Shown here: in pieces, positions 11,397 through 23,974 of the stretch
Layout of the letters: each line of letters begins with the position of its first letter
Numbering within the stretch: the stretch's first letter is position 1
NCBI GenBank assembly: GCA_003194525.1
Contig: NBIV01000007.1
Location: 1 to 64,000 of the forward strand
Length of the DNA stretch: 64,000 nt
Origin: Gracilariopsis chorda
Lineage: Eukaryota; Rhodophyta; Florideophyceae; Gracilariales; Gracilariaceae
Direction: 5' to 3'
The notes under the pieces: generated by a model
Database searches by the model: none
The model's input: only the letters and a program-made list of their open reading frames with translations
Told to the model about the DNA's origin: nothing
Position numbers and translations under genes: made by a program

Positions 11397-12176
11397 CACG
11401 AGACGGTGACGCAGGGGGCCAAAATAAATGACAAATTAGCCTAAAAAGGGTTTCTCATAGCTCAAAGCCCCAACAAAATGAAACGATACGAACAAAAGAT
11501 CAAACGAACAACCAATGCAGGGACCAAAAGGACTCAACCTGCAACGATAACAGCAAATACAAAAGGCGAGGACAAGGCTCAATCCAAATACAAACTTCTT
11601 GATACTTCTTGAAACGGCGCACAACCCAAGAATTATTTCAAGGGTCACTAGGAGTCAGACTACTGGCTTCCGGTAAGACACTCCGGATGTGAAGTGATTT
11701 CTGCAGCCTACCCACTTCTGCACCAACCAGAAGCAGGTGCGTACAATCCTTACAGGGCTTCCAAAGGAGAGCTTCTAACAGCGGGATATGCTTTCACTCT
11801 ATACCCCATCTGGCCCTTTGCAGGAGAGTTTGCACGGCACGTCGCCTGCGGACAGCTTCCTGTCAAGCACCTCCCTCTGGAAAGCACCAGGTCTTTCGAC
11901 CGTCACGGTTATCCGAGCAAAGCTCCGGTGGGGGCTCACAGACGACAGAAGCGCCTTTAGTACACACTATCCGTCCCCCGTCCACGCCAAGGGCGCTTCA
12001 ACCGGTCTCAGCGACGGTGATGCCCCACCCCAAGTATGCACAAGGCGGCAAACGGTTCACTAAGTGCGGTTGAGAGTTGATGGTTGATAGTAATAAATGA
12101 GACAGTTGTGGGGGTGAGGACTTTGAGATGTTGTTCTTCTTTAGATGAGTCCAGACCAACGTTCGGGACTCAACCC

Positions 12177-12191
12177 GCCCTTTTATAGAGT
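12177..12191 (-). promoter_or_regulatory. TATA-like box in the presumed gypsy 5' LTR
   Basis: The minus strand reads GACTCTATAAAAGGGCGGG here, a good TATA box about 780 bp upstream of the gag ATG, with the LTR expected in this interval. It is the best promoter candidate for the gypsy element. LTR ends were not identified. Confidence 0.4.
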
Positions 12192-12366
12192 CGAAAAGCA
12201 TGCAAAACAACACAGAAACGCATTACTACTTTCTACTTACTGATGTGTGCGTCTTGGTTACTCCATTGGCTTCCAGAAGCCTCTGGAGCTTCACAATAAC
12301 CAATAGTAATTTAGCAACTGGTGCGTGCATCACCGAAATACAGTGGTAGTGCTGGTCCAGCGAAGC

Positions 12367-12400
12367 TTAGAATGCTCCAGACACTGCTGGAGCACTCTAA
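12367..12400. repeat. 14-bp imperfect inverted repeat upstream of the gypsy TATA box
   Basis: TTAGAATGCTCCAG and CTGGAGCACTCTAA flank a 6-base loop, 12 of 14 positions pairing. A related GAACATTCT sits at about 12424. Both lie where the U3 of the gypsy LTR is expected and may be binding sites. Confidence 0.4.
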
Positions 12401-12499
12401 ACGTGTGTTAAAGTAGTGCTGGAACATTCTACCAATTTTGCGACCGACAGCAGTACACCCGGCGCGCTTAAACCACCCAAAGATTCTCAACTGTATTCA

Positions 12500-15200
12500 T
12501 ATCCGGTGCTCCACTTGGCATGTCCATTAGAGTGATATTCTAGGTAGCAAATCAGTTCTTACATAAATTAGAATCGTGAATAGAACATTTTTATTGCTCA
12601 AAAGACCACAATTTCCCGTGTGTTAAAGCAGCACAATCTACAAGATGGTCTTAAAGTGACTTTCTATACTTCTTAGAGTCCTGATTTCCATCGATTACGA
12701 CGAGTGGTCCCTCATCCAAATAGAAAAACTCAAACCATAATACCTCCGCCTTCCTTTTGACGTTTTAAAAACAACCTTGCTTCGGCACCAATTGCACGTA
12801 CCAAAAAATGGTTGTTCTCTGAGAATTTCACTGAGCATGATTTCAAGCTGTCACCAATCTTTGGAGATTTTCGATGATCGGGATGTTTCTGTTTCACTTC
12901 TACTTCACAGCTGTCACCAATCATCGGAGATTTTCGATGATCGGGATGTTTCTGCTTCAATTTTACTTCACAGTTGCTCTCCTATTCAGACCCACGAAAG
13001 ATCCCATGATCAATTTATTTTTCTACGCCTATGTTTTTCTGCACATTTTCATATATCTATAGCATTTCTTCGCTTCCAAGTTAGACATCAATTCTAGTAC
13101 CTGCCATAACGCGAGGAAAGACTCATGAAATGAAAGGATTGCAAGAGATTGGTTAGAATGTCAAAGCATGCTATTGTGCAGCTTCGTGACAATAAATGTC
13201 TCAAATACCTTTCGTGGCGTTTCTAGGCTTAAAAACGCCTGCCATATTGAAACAAAGTGTATACCTACTTTTTGGCACCAATGCCACTGGCCCTCCATCA
13301 TTCTCTCTCCTGCAACCTTTAACCACAACTACGTTGCTGCAGATCTCATCTCTTCTTACCTTCACTCCAAGTGAGCCCCTTCGTTCATGCACTTCAATGC
13401 TGGCATCAGATGTCATTCATTTTATGTTTTAGCGAGCCCAAGATCCGTCTGTAAGAGATTGCAAGCAAGTGGGTTAGCAAAAAAAGGTTTACCTGATGAT
13501 CGACAACTCAGAACTGCATTGCAACTACGCATGACTAGAACTACATTGAGATTCATTCTCAGAATGACTTTAGTACTTATACTAATTAAAGGGTTGCGAT
13601 TTCATTACATCTATTGGTCGTATGTCATATTGGGTTCCAACATGTTACATCTTCGGTTCAGGTTCTACATCCGAGGACGCCATCGGGCAAGGAATTCATT
13701 CATATCATTTCTACACTCGTAAAGTAGTATCGTACGCACGGTACAGAACAGTGCAGGTCTCTCATCTGCTCTTTTTAAAATGTATTCGAAGTTTGTTTGT
13801 TCTACGCCATGGGTTTCCGGTCATTCAATCAGCAACGCAGCATAAGGGGTGACAAGGGTAGCACTGAGCAGCGGGAGATATGCTTATCAGTTGAACGCGC
13901 TCCGACTATAGAAGAAAGACAAGAACGGGGTAGAGGTAAGGGGCTCCCAGCGCAACATCAGAGAGATACTTAACCAAAAGATGGCATAGTGTTGGTGTTT
14001 CGTGCCACTATTCGCTCCTGTGCCAGCTAGGTAACGTAAAGAATGAATTCGAATACAGAGGTTGAGAACGCTTCAGAATACCGTAACAGGTTCTGTTTCT
14101 GGTATACATACTCTTGTTTTGAATTTTCAGAACCGGATTCTTTTTTCTGAGATCCTCGTTCCGAACTGAGGGCAAACTGTAGCACTCCGCAATCACCAGA
14201 AGCTCTCGATTTTTCCTTGCGGCCCTGGCAGTGACTACACGAAAACTTTAACCTTATCAAAGGTGTTCGGTTAAGATGCGCCCCTGCCAAAAAAAGGAAA
14301 AAGGGAAATGTTCTGGATGGATGTTTAACAAGCAGGGAGATTTCCTGAACGTGACTTCACATGACAGAGACAAGACAAAGCTCGCAACTCCGCAACGCCT
14401 CGCAAAGGCAAGAGCATAGGGCACACCTCTCTGGGTCCCCTGTACCTCCGTGCTGCGCGCTCCAAGGAGGTAGAGTATTTTTTTTGTCGGTCGCGATTCA
14501 ACCTTTATACACGCGCGGAAGGAAGTAGGTTCAATCAGAATCGCTTTCTGTGTAACCAGGAAGCATCTCAGCCTCTCAATTCAAGTACACAGAAGTGCCC
14601 ACGGATTTTGACGGAACGCCTATGTACATCCGCCTCCAGGGAAATCTCCTTACTTTGAAACCCCGGCGCTCCACACGCGAACCTTGCGTGGGCCATAACC
14701 GAGCCATACGTAGCGGCCGCCTACGCAGTGCTCAGTGGAGCATCACATCATCCGCCCAGAATTGACAAGAGTGCCAGTGCTATGATGACCATTGATACGA
14801 CAATTGCTTTGGGTGGAATGTTCAGGTTCGTATGCATCACTCAACACTATTTTCGTTTTGTTATCTGACAGAAATTGACTTCATTTCTCTTTAGGCTCTT
14901 CTTACAGTGCCATGGTCTTCCATCTTTTTCGAAGCTACCACCTTCTGGCTAAAGTGCTTCTGTTGGCTGCTTTAACATGCAGCGCAACTGATTTGTAATG
15001 CTAACCTTGAAGAAATTGTTTGTGCCATTATCGAGCGTCATGCAAAGTAAAGAACTGCACATGACTTAAATGAAAGGATTGGGTCTGCGTTTGCCAAGAG
15101 ACGACATTCAAGGTCTGCATACAACTATAGTATGATCCCTTCATCAGACTTCTATTTAGTGTATGAGGAATTCTCGAGATTTCATCGGACAGGTATGGGA
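12500..15200. other. Intergenic or unresolved, no gene recognised
   Basis: Only short, unrelated frames are present on both strands, apart from the tandem repeat at 12844. The GC-rich stretch 14330-14720 and the T-run near 14474 hold nothing I recognise. Short upstream exons of the NOT1-like gene could be hidden here given the small exon and intron sizes seen elsewhere. Confidence 0.3.
12844..12970. repeat. Tandem repeat, about 63 bp x 2
   Basis: Two direct copies (12844-12907 and 12908-12970) share AGCTGTCACCAATC, GGAGATTTTCGATGATCGGG and ATGTTTCTG with about seven differences. The frame KQKHPDHRKSP seen on the minus strand is just a translation of the repeat and I do not treat it as a gene. 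Confidence 0.9.
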
Positions 15201-15206
15201 ACATAA

Positions 15207-16461
15207 TTGGCAACACCGGCATCGACATCCCAGCCATATCTTACGTCCAATCCAGCATCTTTATCTAATTCCGCCCATGTTACGCCGGACATTACCATTT
15301 TTGATCAAGTAAGCTCTATCTCTTCAGGACATTTCATACATGAGCAAAGGTCTGATACGGCTAGGCCCTATACGAGAGCACCTCAGCAAGTCTCTTCCAA
15401 TCGCTCTGTTACCAGAATACTTGGATCCTCACAAGCAAGAACCAAAGCCCCGTCGAATTCTTCGGTTTCAGGGAGAAGGGTACCTGCAAAGACTTTAGCT
15501 GTGAAGCACCCCACAAAGCCACTAATGTTGATTGCTACGCCGCGTGCGCCCATGGCATCCTCTGCTGGGGTTCCGGCTCTCCTCTTTACGGCATGAGTTC
15601 TTGCCAGTGTCAATGGGTACGGTTCCGTACACCATCCCAATCAGCAAAATAACAAGTCTTCTGTTTCAGGAGAAGTTGAACTTTCAACCGAAGCAAGAAG
15701 TACTGGAGCAATTTAACTCTATTCATCCTCAACTGGTTACGGAGATTGGAGCGATAATATTTTCTTCTAGTAACAGGTACATAAGACTTGCCAATCTGCC
15801 TCCAGATCTTGATATTCATATGCAACGGATTGAGATCCCAGCGGCTGTGAACTTTTGTATCACAGGCAAAGAAGCTGTTGTGGTGGGTGCCCAAGAGTTA
15901 TTTAGGCATTTTGTCGAAGGCGATTTTAATATGTACCTTGAAGCTCATGTTTTCATTTTTGATGGTTTACGTGCGACTTGTCGGAGCTTATCGAAGGAGC
16001 TTGCTACCTGGTTGGCGATTTCTGAAGAACGGAGGAAGCTCAACCTAGAATGTATTTTGGCACTACTCCTACCTGGCTCTCTACTCAGCAAGATGCGAGG
16101 TCATAAGATTCTTGCAAAAGCTGTATACAATGGTAGAAACAAGACGGCACTGGATTTTGTTTGTTTTCTTGTAGGGAAAGCAGTTATTAAGGAGCCAGTA
16201 GCTACTTCAGGTGACTTTTGTTTAACATTTTTAGGTATTTTGAAAGTCGCACAAAAGCAGCGCACCGCTAATACGTCTATGATCGCAGATGAACTACTCG
16301 CACTGGTAAACGCTGCACGAACAGTCGGTAACAAAGCAAAGGCAACAAATGAATCCTGTAGTACGAACAGTGAGGCCAGTATGACCTCAACAACACATGT
16401 AATAGAGCCAGAAAATACCGATCTCATGGTCAAAGGAAACAGTCGCGCAGGTTCTTTTTAA
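15207..16461 (+). CDS. NOT1/CNOT1-like segment (CCR4-NOT scaffold), partial
   Basis: The segment from about 15600 to 16461 resembles the connector region of NOT1, the scaffold of the cytoplasmic CCR4-NOT deadenylase complex. The supporting pattern is ELATWLAISEERRKLNLECI followed by ALLLPGSLLS, then GRNKTALDFVCFLVGKAV and a final FLGILKV, matching the order of the helical repeat there. The upstream Ser/Thr/Pro-rich frame (15207-15596) is one base out of phase, so a short intron around 15565-15595 is likely (28 bases from GTTCCGG to ATGAG would restore phase). NOT1 is normally about 2000 residues; the frame stops at UAA with no downstream NOT1 domain before the minus-strand genes, so this is a fragment or a truncated copy. 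Assignment is by pattern only. Confidence 0.55.
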
Positions 16462-16845
16462 GTGGCACTGAACCTTGACTGTTGATATTAATCGATCAAT
16501 TCTATACCAAGTGGTCATGGAACTCATGAAACAGGCACTTGCAAGTTTCTTGGAAACAGTGGAGCTCTCAAACCAACTTCGAGAAGCCAACAAACCTTGC
16601 CTTTCTCTGTTGAAATGCGTGAAACATAGCAAACGAAATCAAACCCGGTATGGATAGATTAGAAGCAGTAGCAGAAGCGAAATATGCGTGGCCACCACAA
16701 TCACCTCCCCAAATACCACCCAAACCAATATGAACACCAATATTCCCAACAACACCACATACAACAGCACGTAAAGATAGCAAAAGTAAATCACAGGGCA
16801 GTATAAAAACTAGATAGCATTGTTCTCCGCATCAGGTGTGGACTT

Positions 16846-17476
16846 TTAAACCATATTCTTAAACCTCTTTAGCAGATGGGTATTGTTTTCATGTAAAAAT
16901 TCCACAAAATCATCATTATGCAGATCTCGGGCTCTTTTGATATGCATTGAGCTCTTTGCAAGATACGTTGCTAGTTTGACACGATCATCAAATTCGTCCG
17001 TTTGCTTCACTTCTTCAGACTTCTGTGGCCGTCCATTCTTGTCACGCTCTATGCCAAGATGCTCACGCAAAATTGCCGTCTGGTCTTCTAAAATCTTATT
17101 CGATTGAACCACTCTTTATGACATTTCGCTAAGATACTTATAGCTTCCACTGTTTCGTGTCCCAGATTTTCACCTTCGCTCCACCGCAGCCTGAGTCTGT
17201 TGTTAAATCCCTAGGGAACCCTCTTCAATACCTTCTTCATATTTTTTGATAAGCTTCGAGGTGGTTGAGAGCAGATCGTTCGCCTCGTTTGCCGTACCGA
17301 TGCGCCATACGCAATAAAAAGAGATAAGCCCGTTTTGAATCGACAGTCAGGTCACCTTTCAGGGTCATCCGTAGAAAGTTGCAAATGATACTTGGATCGT
17401 TCTGCCCTGGCTCAGACGAGTTAGCCCTTGATATAATAGCCATCTTATTGACCCCGTTGTACTGATTTTTGAACAC
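16846..17476 (-). CDS. Hypothetical minus-strand exons
   Basis: Two compact frames, 17476-17237 (79 codons) and 17112-16846 (88 codons), have ordinary protein-like composition. The first contains NDPSIICNFLRMTLKGD and DSKRAYLFLLRMAHRYGKRG; the second is charged, with DFDDRVKLATYLAKSS-like helices. Multiple stops of all types lie between them (17120-17236), so an intron or decay separates them. No family recognised. Confidence 0.3.
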
Positions 17477-17777
17477 AGAAGCACTACGATCGCATATGTC
17501 GGTGTTCTCGTTATGCTAGTTTGGCATTCAAAAGGCAAAGAATTAAAATGAAAGAATGACAACTCTTCAAACCCAATTTTGAATGAATCAAATTTCTGAA
17601 AATAATTCCGTACATAGCACAGAGCTAGTTTGCTTGGGACAACAGACTAGCAGTATACTACACATTTCCCAGTTTCTCTGGAGGTAAAACTAGTGCCAGA
17701 CTCCACTAATACCTAACTTCTCAGGTGCACGTGGAATCCAAATCTTACTGGTCCTAAGCGAGTGCCTCTTCAAATAG

Positions 17778-17812
17778 CAAAATAGAATAGATAGAATAGA
17801 TAGAATAGATAC
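17778..17812. repeat. Microsatellite, 9-bp unit
   Basis: ATAGAATAG is repeated about four times just before the transposase gene. It could sit near the left edge of the 18-33 kb element, but I found no matching terminal repeat. Confidence 0.8.
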
Positions 17813-18035
17813 ATAGCGTTTACATAACCAAATAGCTTTGGCTTTCTATCACCCGTTGCTCGACCTGCTCCCTGCATCGCATGCTCTACCCCACGCCCTA
17901 CGAAAAGATGCTCTGCATCACGTGCACCACCTCATCTACGTGCGCCATAATATTACGCTTCCCGATATCCCACTCCGCCACCACCCTCCCTTCTCTGTTT
18001 CCAAGCATCCCGTTCTCCGTTCTCCTTCCCCCGCC

Positions 18036-20999
18036 ATGATACCCTGTTGCCATCCCCGTTGCACTTTCTATGGCCGCACCGCGTTCTCTCTCCACAGTCA
18101 CCAACGCAGGTGCCCTCATCGACTCACCCCCGACAAACGTCCTTCCTCCTCCGCCAACGGTCCCGTCCAGTTCCCTCCAAGGACCAAGCGACGAAAATCC
18201 GTTCCAAACCTCTCCACCATTCCTCCTCCCACTCCCTCACACTGCCCCTCCAACAACGTCCCCCTCGCCGAAGATGAACCCTCTCACATCCAACAGGCCT
18301 CCTTTTCCCTCCAAACACAAGGCTCACACCACATGGCAAGTCATGCCCTCTGTTCAGTCTCCTCCTCAAACCCACCTCTCCATACGTTGTCCCAATCCCC
18401 CTCCCCTCTCCTCAACAACCCCCATCTCGAGCAACTCGTCCTCTGCATCTCTTCCGTCGATTCCTCTTTTAGCACATGCAAAGCCGACGAACTCATCTCC
18501 CTTCTCAACCACCCAGACTTCTCCAAGTCATACTTCCAGAAACCCATCTCCTCCGCAAAGCAGTGCCTCGCACTCCAAGAACACCTCGTTAAGGGAAGTA
18601 TCAACTCCACCGGCTTCCTCCATCTCAAACTCACCGACGAGCACAACTCCTTCTCCGCAACTCTCTTCCAAAAACGCGCCACAGACGTCCTGAAGCAACA
18701 ACTCGCTCTCACACACTTCAACAACACCTTCTTCCAACCCGTCTCCCAATCTTCCCCTTCCTCCTCTTCCACCCCCGCCTTCGCCCATCCTATGGCGGCA
18801 GCCTTTGGAAACAAAGTCGTTCCTGCCTTCAAACAAGTCATCATGCAGTGCCACATCAATGAAATCGTCTGGCACACCCCCGAAACAACCGGTATGGAAT
18901 CTTTCGTCGATCTCATCCAGTTATACTCCGATAGGGTCACCTCCTTACTCAAGAGCTCCTCCATCAACTCATATCCCCTTCAAATCACCTTTCCCAACTT
19001 CGCAGACACATTCTGCCGAAAGTGTATCTCCGAAAACCTCACCCTCCTCGGATACCTCCCAACCTCCTTCTCCCCCTCTTCCTCCCCAGACCACGCAGAC
19101 TTCATCCCACATTCGTCCTCTAGCATCTCACGCGAAACAAGAATGGACCTCATTCAGCGCGCCATCCCTGCAATCCTCAACCCACTCCTCTCTTCCGCCC
19201 TCCTCGGTTTCTCATTCCGTGACGCCCACGGTGTACTCCGCCACTGCCACCCCATCCTCTCCAGCTACTGCGCAGACATCCCAGAGGCAAAGGACATCCT
19301 CGCCATCTCTCACGGAACACGACCACATCACCCCTGCCCCAGATGTACCGTCCCCCACGAACACCTCTCCCTCAACACAAACCCCATCCAGTTCCGCACA
19401 CAATCCCAGACTCGAAACAAACGCAGAGAACACGCCGCTCTCCTTCGCCAGTCCGACAAAACCCAACTCGCCTGCAAGCCAAAAGTCGCTCGCACCAAAA
19501 AGGTACAAGCAACCAGAGCCCTCCAGTCCCTCTCCCTCGCAAAGTATCCCTCTCTCTTCAAATCTCTTCAAACGCCATCTTCAACATCACTCCCCTTCTC
19601 TCCTCTTACTACATCTTCGCCTTGGAACCCCTTCACAACTTCCACCTCGGCGTCTCAAAGCTCATCAAAGCCATCGCCATCGAATGACTCAGCTCCGAAT
19701 CACTCTTCACCGCGGTCAGCCCCAACAACACCAAAACGTTCCTTCCATTCCATCCGCACCTCAATCCTCAAACACTCCAACTCCATCCTCGCCGCCATCG
19801 AAAAGGACTCCCCTGCACCCGGCCTTCACATCGACGTCTCCACAACCGACAACTCCCAAGCCCTCAACGGCTTCTTCACCACAGAAGGCTTACGAGGAAT
19901 GCTGGATGCAAAGGAGTACCGCACCCTCGACATGGTCTTCGCCTTCATCGGCGCCTTCTTCGACAAATGCTGCAAAGAAATTGACTCCTCCTCCATCACT
20001 TCTGTCTTCACCAAGTACACAGACCTCCTTCTCTCCGCTATGCCATACAACTCGTCCCCTGAATGGACAGACGCATCCATCCTATCTCTCGAAAAACACA
20101 TCAGATCCTTCAAAGTCACAGCCGCATCCATTCTCGGACCGTACCACTCCTCCCACCTCGGCACCCTCAAGTTCCATCTCCTGTACCACATCGTCGAATA
20201 CATACGCCAATACGGGGGTCTCCACTTCAACGACGCAGGCATCTTCGAGCACGCCCACGTCCTCTTCAAATCACATTACTCCACAACTTCCAAGCGAAAA
20301 GCCACCGCCCATACAGAAACCATCCGTGCTATTGACCGCTCCAATCTCTTCAAAGACTGGAATCCCTTTTCCGCAGACCCTTCCATATCCTCCCATGCTC
20401 GACCTCAAACTCAACCACAACCACGCAAACCCCCCTTCGTACGTGACGGAAAACATCTTTCCTTCTACGACATCTTCACAGCCGCAAAGTACCTTGCATC
20501 CACCCCCAACGCAAGTCCAAAATTTCTTCAAGAACTCTTCCACTCAGACACGCTCTTCATCATCTCACAACTAGGTCCCACCACACTTTATTCCTTCGTC
20601 TCCCTTTCCATCGAATATCTCCAGCTAAATTCCTCACCCAACAACCTCCGTCAAACTCGTCTCACCTTCGTCAACTCCGCATAGGTCGTCGGCAGTTACA
20701 TCCAAACAATACACAATTACAACCAAGAACGAAACGAACTCGTCCTCCAAGAACCCTCCGTCCCTCTCCTCCAGCGCATCTTCGCCGTTTCATCATTTCC
20801 ACATTCCAGATCACCAAAGTTCTCCCATACCTTTGTTGCAGGAACCAACTCCTCCTCTCCATTCACACCCACTGTATGGGTCTCCAAGCTCACTGCCCTA
20901 GCTCGCTTCAAACTACCTTCCCCCTCTTCAAGCTCTTCCACCCCCATTACAAAGGAATTCGCTTTCGTACAATTCCTTGAACTCTTACCACCGCGCTGA
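18036..20999 (+). CDS. Plavaka/KDZ-like DNA transposase
   Basis: The start is the ATG at 18036, just ahead of an N-terminal C2H2 finger (CCHPRCTFYGRTAFSLHSH, then RRC) typical of Plavaka-type transposases; the frame is open further upstream but without ATG. Family landmarks follow in order: GVLRHCHPILSSYCADIPEA near residue 405, HPCPRCTVPHEHL near 432, and LKFHLLYHIVEYIRQYGG near 711. The stretch 19571-19745 reads correctly only in another frame (YIFALEPLHNFHLGVSK), and that frame has a UGA at 19685, so the copy is shifted or mis-assembled there. An in-frame UAG at 20682 is followed by 104 coherent codons (EFAFVQFLELLPP near the end) before UGA at 20997. By family it cuts and pastes a TIR element. 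The coding strand is pyrimidine-rich. Confidence 0.78.
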
Positions 21000-21239
21000 G
21001 ATGTCGATATCACACTCAACTGCGTCTGCCTTCGGTGGTCAACCGATGACGAGCGGGACCACACCACCAATCCAGTTCCCATCTCCAAACCTCCCACCGA
21101 CGACAACGTATCTCCTTAGTTCGGCCTCATTCCTTCCACCTCCATTCGAGAAAACTACCCCGCCCCGCCATTCACTCCTCTCCTCGTCTTCACTGGCGCT
21201 TCCATCGTTTCTACATCAACCGATTCTATCGTGACAATT

Positions 21240-23713
21240 CTTCAAAGCCTTACGCCCCACAATCTACAACACATCAGTAAACCACCCGTTCCACCAGTAA
21301 CACTATTCTTCTTCAACTTGTTCTTCATAACCTCCCAGACCTTCCTCCCACTGCGCCTCGACATGATCCGTCGCCTCACCTCTCCCAACATCTCGACTCT
21401 CTTTCACCAACCTCTTCATCAACACTTCTTCTGGCCGACACGCAGCAACATAACAGTCCAGCACCCCTCCCAGCCGTTTTGTCATATGTTCCAAAAAGTA
21501 TTCATCCTTCACGGCCAAGTATATCCTCCGCTTCGAAGGTATCCACAGCGCTACCGTCACTTCTCTATCCCCATTGCCAGCTATACAACGCGGGTCACCC
21601 TCATTGCAACCTTCATTCTCCAGTTCTTCATGATGTAGCTCTCTCACCCTCTCCCATGCCACACCAAGCATATTCTCTACCGCGAGCGGAAGATACTCAC
21701 CGTACAACGTAGAAAATACCAACTTTCGTCTTCTTCCACGCCCCACATCTGTGTCCATTGCCGTCAAAACACATCCGATCCACGCATCCAAACGAGCCAA
21801 ATGCATGACTGTCCCATCAACGTACTCCATCTTTCCCTCCCTTTCCGTTCCCACCTCATATCCCATGAATTCTTCCGAAACTTCCACCGCAGCCCCGTTC
21901 TTGAAGTACGTGTCCCCTTCACTAAACTCTCTCAGCCGCCCAGGAACCTGACTTCCAGAATACGTAAGATCTCCGATTGTTTTCATCATCCAAGAACATA
22001 ACCTACCACTCCTCGCCTCCCCATCCCCCATGAACTTCGTCTTTACTTCCTCTAACTGCTTCTTCAATTCAATGTTTAGCTCCGTCCCCTCTCACGGTCT
22101 CAGACGTCTGGCTATCAAGTCATATCCAAGCAACGAAAACATTTTGTCCCGTGCCGCACGTTTCCGAACCCCAATCACATCACTCAACTTCTGCTTCATA
22201 CGTTGCCTCAAACACCTGTCCGCAACAAACTCCCGCACGTATTGATCCTTCCTACCCGCTTCACGAATCGACTCCCATCTCTCGCACTCAATCTCAACGC
22301 CAACCAAGTACTTCAATAGTTCATTACTTCCTCCACACGAGGAAGGCGTGTACGACCTCATCTCAGACGCAATCTCATCCAGGTACAATCTCCTTGCCTT
22401 CCACAACCAACACACTCCCCTCTTTTCCCTTCGCCCATACTTCGCATCGATTCGTCCAGTTCCTTTCCCCACCATCCAAAGTAAAAACAAAGCTCCGATA
22501 CCTCCACCTTTGCATAGTACAACAACCTATCATATACTACCCTGGTAAACCCATAAAAACCCTCTTGCACATCGACCACATACTTCCTACGCCCTCGCAA
22601 TTCCTTTTCAACTTCAGATCCCTTTTTCTCCCCTCATCTCACCTTAATCCCTTCCCGTAAGCTATCTATCAGCAAATTCTTCGCGCTCATCTCTGCTCGC
22701 ATCCTCTTCAGTTCCTCTTGCGTCAGCTTCAGCGACATCTTTAGGCTTCTGTGGTCCCCTTTGATCTGCCCGAGTTCTGCCTTCAACATATTGACCATCT
22801 CAACTAATGAAGTCGAGATATCACACCAATGTCGTCATTCCCTGCATCTCCCAAAATATTGACAGGCAGCCGTCACTCCTCAGCAGGCTCGCTTTGCGAC
22901 CGATGAACACTTCGTTTCCTCTCTGGCATTCCTTCCGCAGTCCGCGGCGTTATGCTTCCTTTCTCACTTTCCAAGTCTTGAGCCATTTGCACCTTTCGCG
23001 CCCGTACCGGGATGCTCGTACGTTCTCCACTTTTCGATGCTTCCTATATTCCATCCGTCGCTCTGACCACTTCTTCCACTTCTCGCCTTTTCTTTTAAAT
23101 CAGAGCGGCATCCCACTCCTTCCTTTATTCTCTCTCTCGTCCAACTCCCCTTCACAATGTGATCCTTTTCGTCCCCATCACTCTCTACCAAAGGGACATT
23201 TACCTCTCTTCCATATTGATTTCCCCTTGGTGCTCCACCTCTCTTCAGCGCAACTGCCTCTTCCATTTGTTTCCTTTCCAGCATTTCTTCATCTTTATTT
23301 CGGTCTTCGTCCCGCGCAATTTCTTTCATCCCTCCCTGATCTGGTACCTCTTCTCTTCTCCTAGCAACCGACCCTTTCTTACCCTCCACCCCACCACCAG
23401 ACCCAGGCATAGATCACTGTCCCCGAACCGAATCTCTCCTGCGTGCTACATGTGCATGGGCATCAGCCTTCAAATTCTCACTCGTCGTGCGCTCACTCGT
23501 CGTGCGCTCGGATCTGACGTTCTTTGCCCCACCTCTCTCCCCTCTCTTCGAAGCACCTTCTCTTGGCCTCCTCCCCAATAATCTGCTCCTGGGAACCCAT
23601 GATTTCGCTTTCGTTCCACTCGCGGTTTGCTCCTCAATAGCCTTTCGCCGCGTCTTAGGCGCACTCGCCGCACCACCCCTTGCCGGGCCTCGCTTTTTTC
23701 CCTTCGGTGCCAT
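21240..23713 (-). CDS. Unidentified coiled-coil gene with micro-introns
   Basis: Minus-strand, purine-rich frames can be linked through very short GT-AG introns. The likely start is ATG at 23713 (MAPKGKKRGPARGG, a basic region). A coiled-coil exon starts at 22802 (MVNMLKAELGQIKGD, LTQEELKRMRAEMSAKN). A 21-nt intron at 22642-22622 (donor GTGAGA) removes a UGA and keeps phase; a 26-nt intron inside 22510-22485 restores the next phase. A second coil (ELNIELKKQLEEVKTKF) is at about 22080. In-frame UGAs at 23416, 22966 and 22094 and UAGs at 21305 and 21266 remain unexplained or may lie in introns. No known domain. Its position between the transposase and the methyltransferase makes it a candidate element gene. 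Confidence 0.45.
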
Positions 23714-23974
23714 TCTTGGAGTCAAACCTCTTGCGCAAGTGGCTAATGACGCTCTGGGATGGCGCATGACGTGTCTTGTCCGAGAAAATCTCGCCACCCA
23801 GTGCGCACAAAAATCTTTGTTCTTTGTGAATTCTTGAGAATACAATCCTCCGTGGTACCGAAAATGGACGTTTCTGTGTCACATCTATATCTCTTTGTAT
23901 CTTCTATCCTTACTGAAAAGTGATTTTATCCTAAGATAGGACTACACATCCGTTCAAATTATAAACGTCGCCCT

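Larger units (their letters stand above)
8225..12500 (-). mobile_element. Ty3/gypsy LTR retrotransposon, 3'-deleted
   Basis: The minus strand reads gag, protease, reverse transcriptase and part of RNase H in Ty3/gypsy order. RNase H is joined to what looks like the tail of integrase, then the sequence ends at the 28S segment, so most of integrase and the 3' LTR are missing. The region 11400-12500 upstream of gag (on the minus strand) should hold the 5' LTR and leader; it contains a TATA-like box and a hairpin but I could not fix its ends. The right boundary is approximate. Confidence 0.8.

Noticed and set aside
22807-23364. Plus-strand 185-codon frame
   Set aside because: It is the pyrimidine-rich shadow of the purine-rich minus-strand gene, full of Ser/Phe/Pro with no domain.
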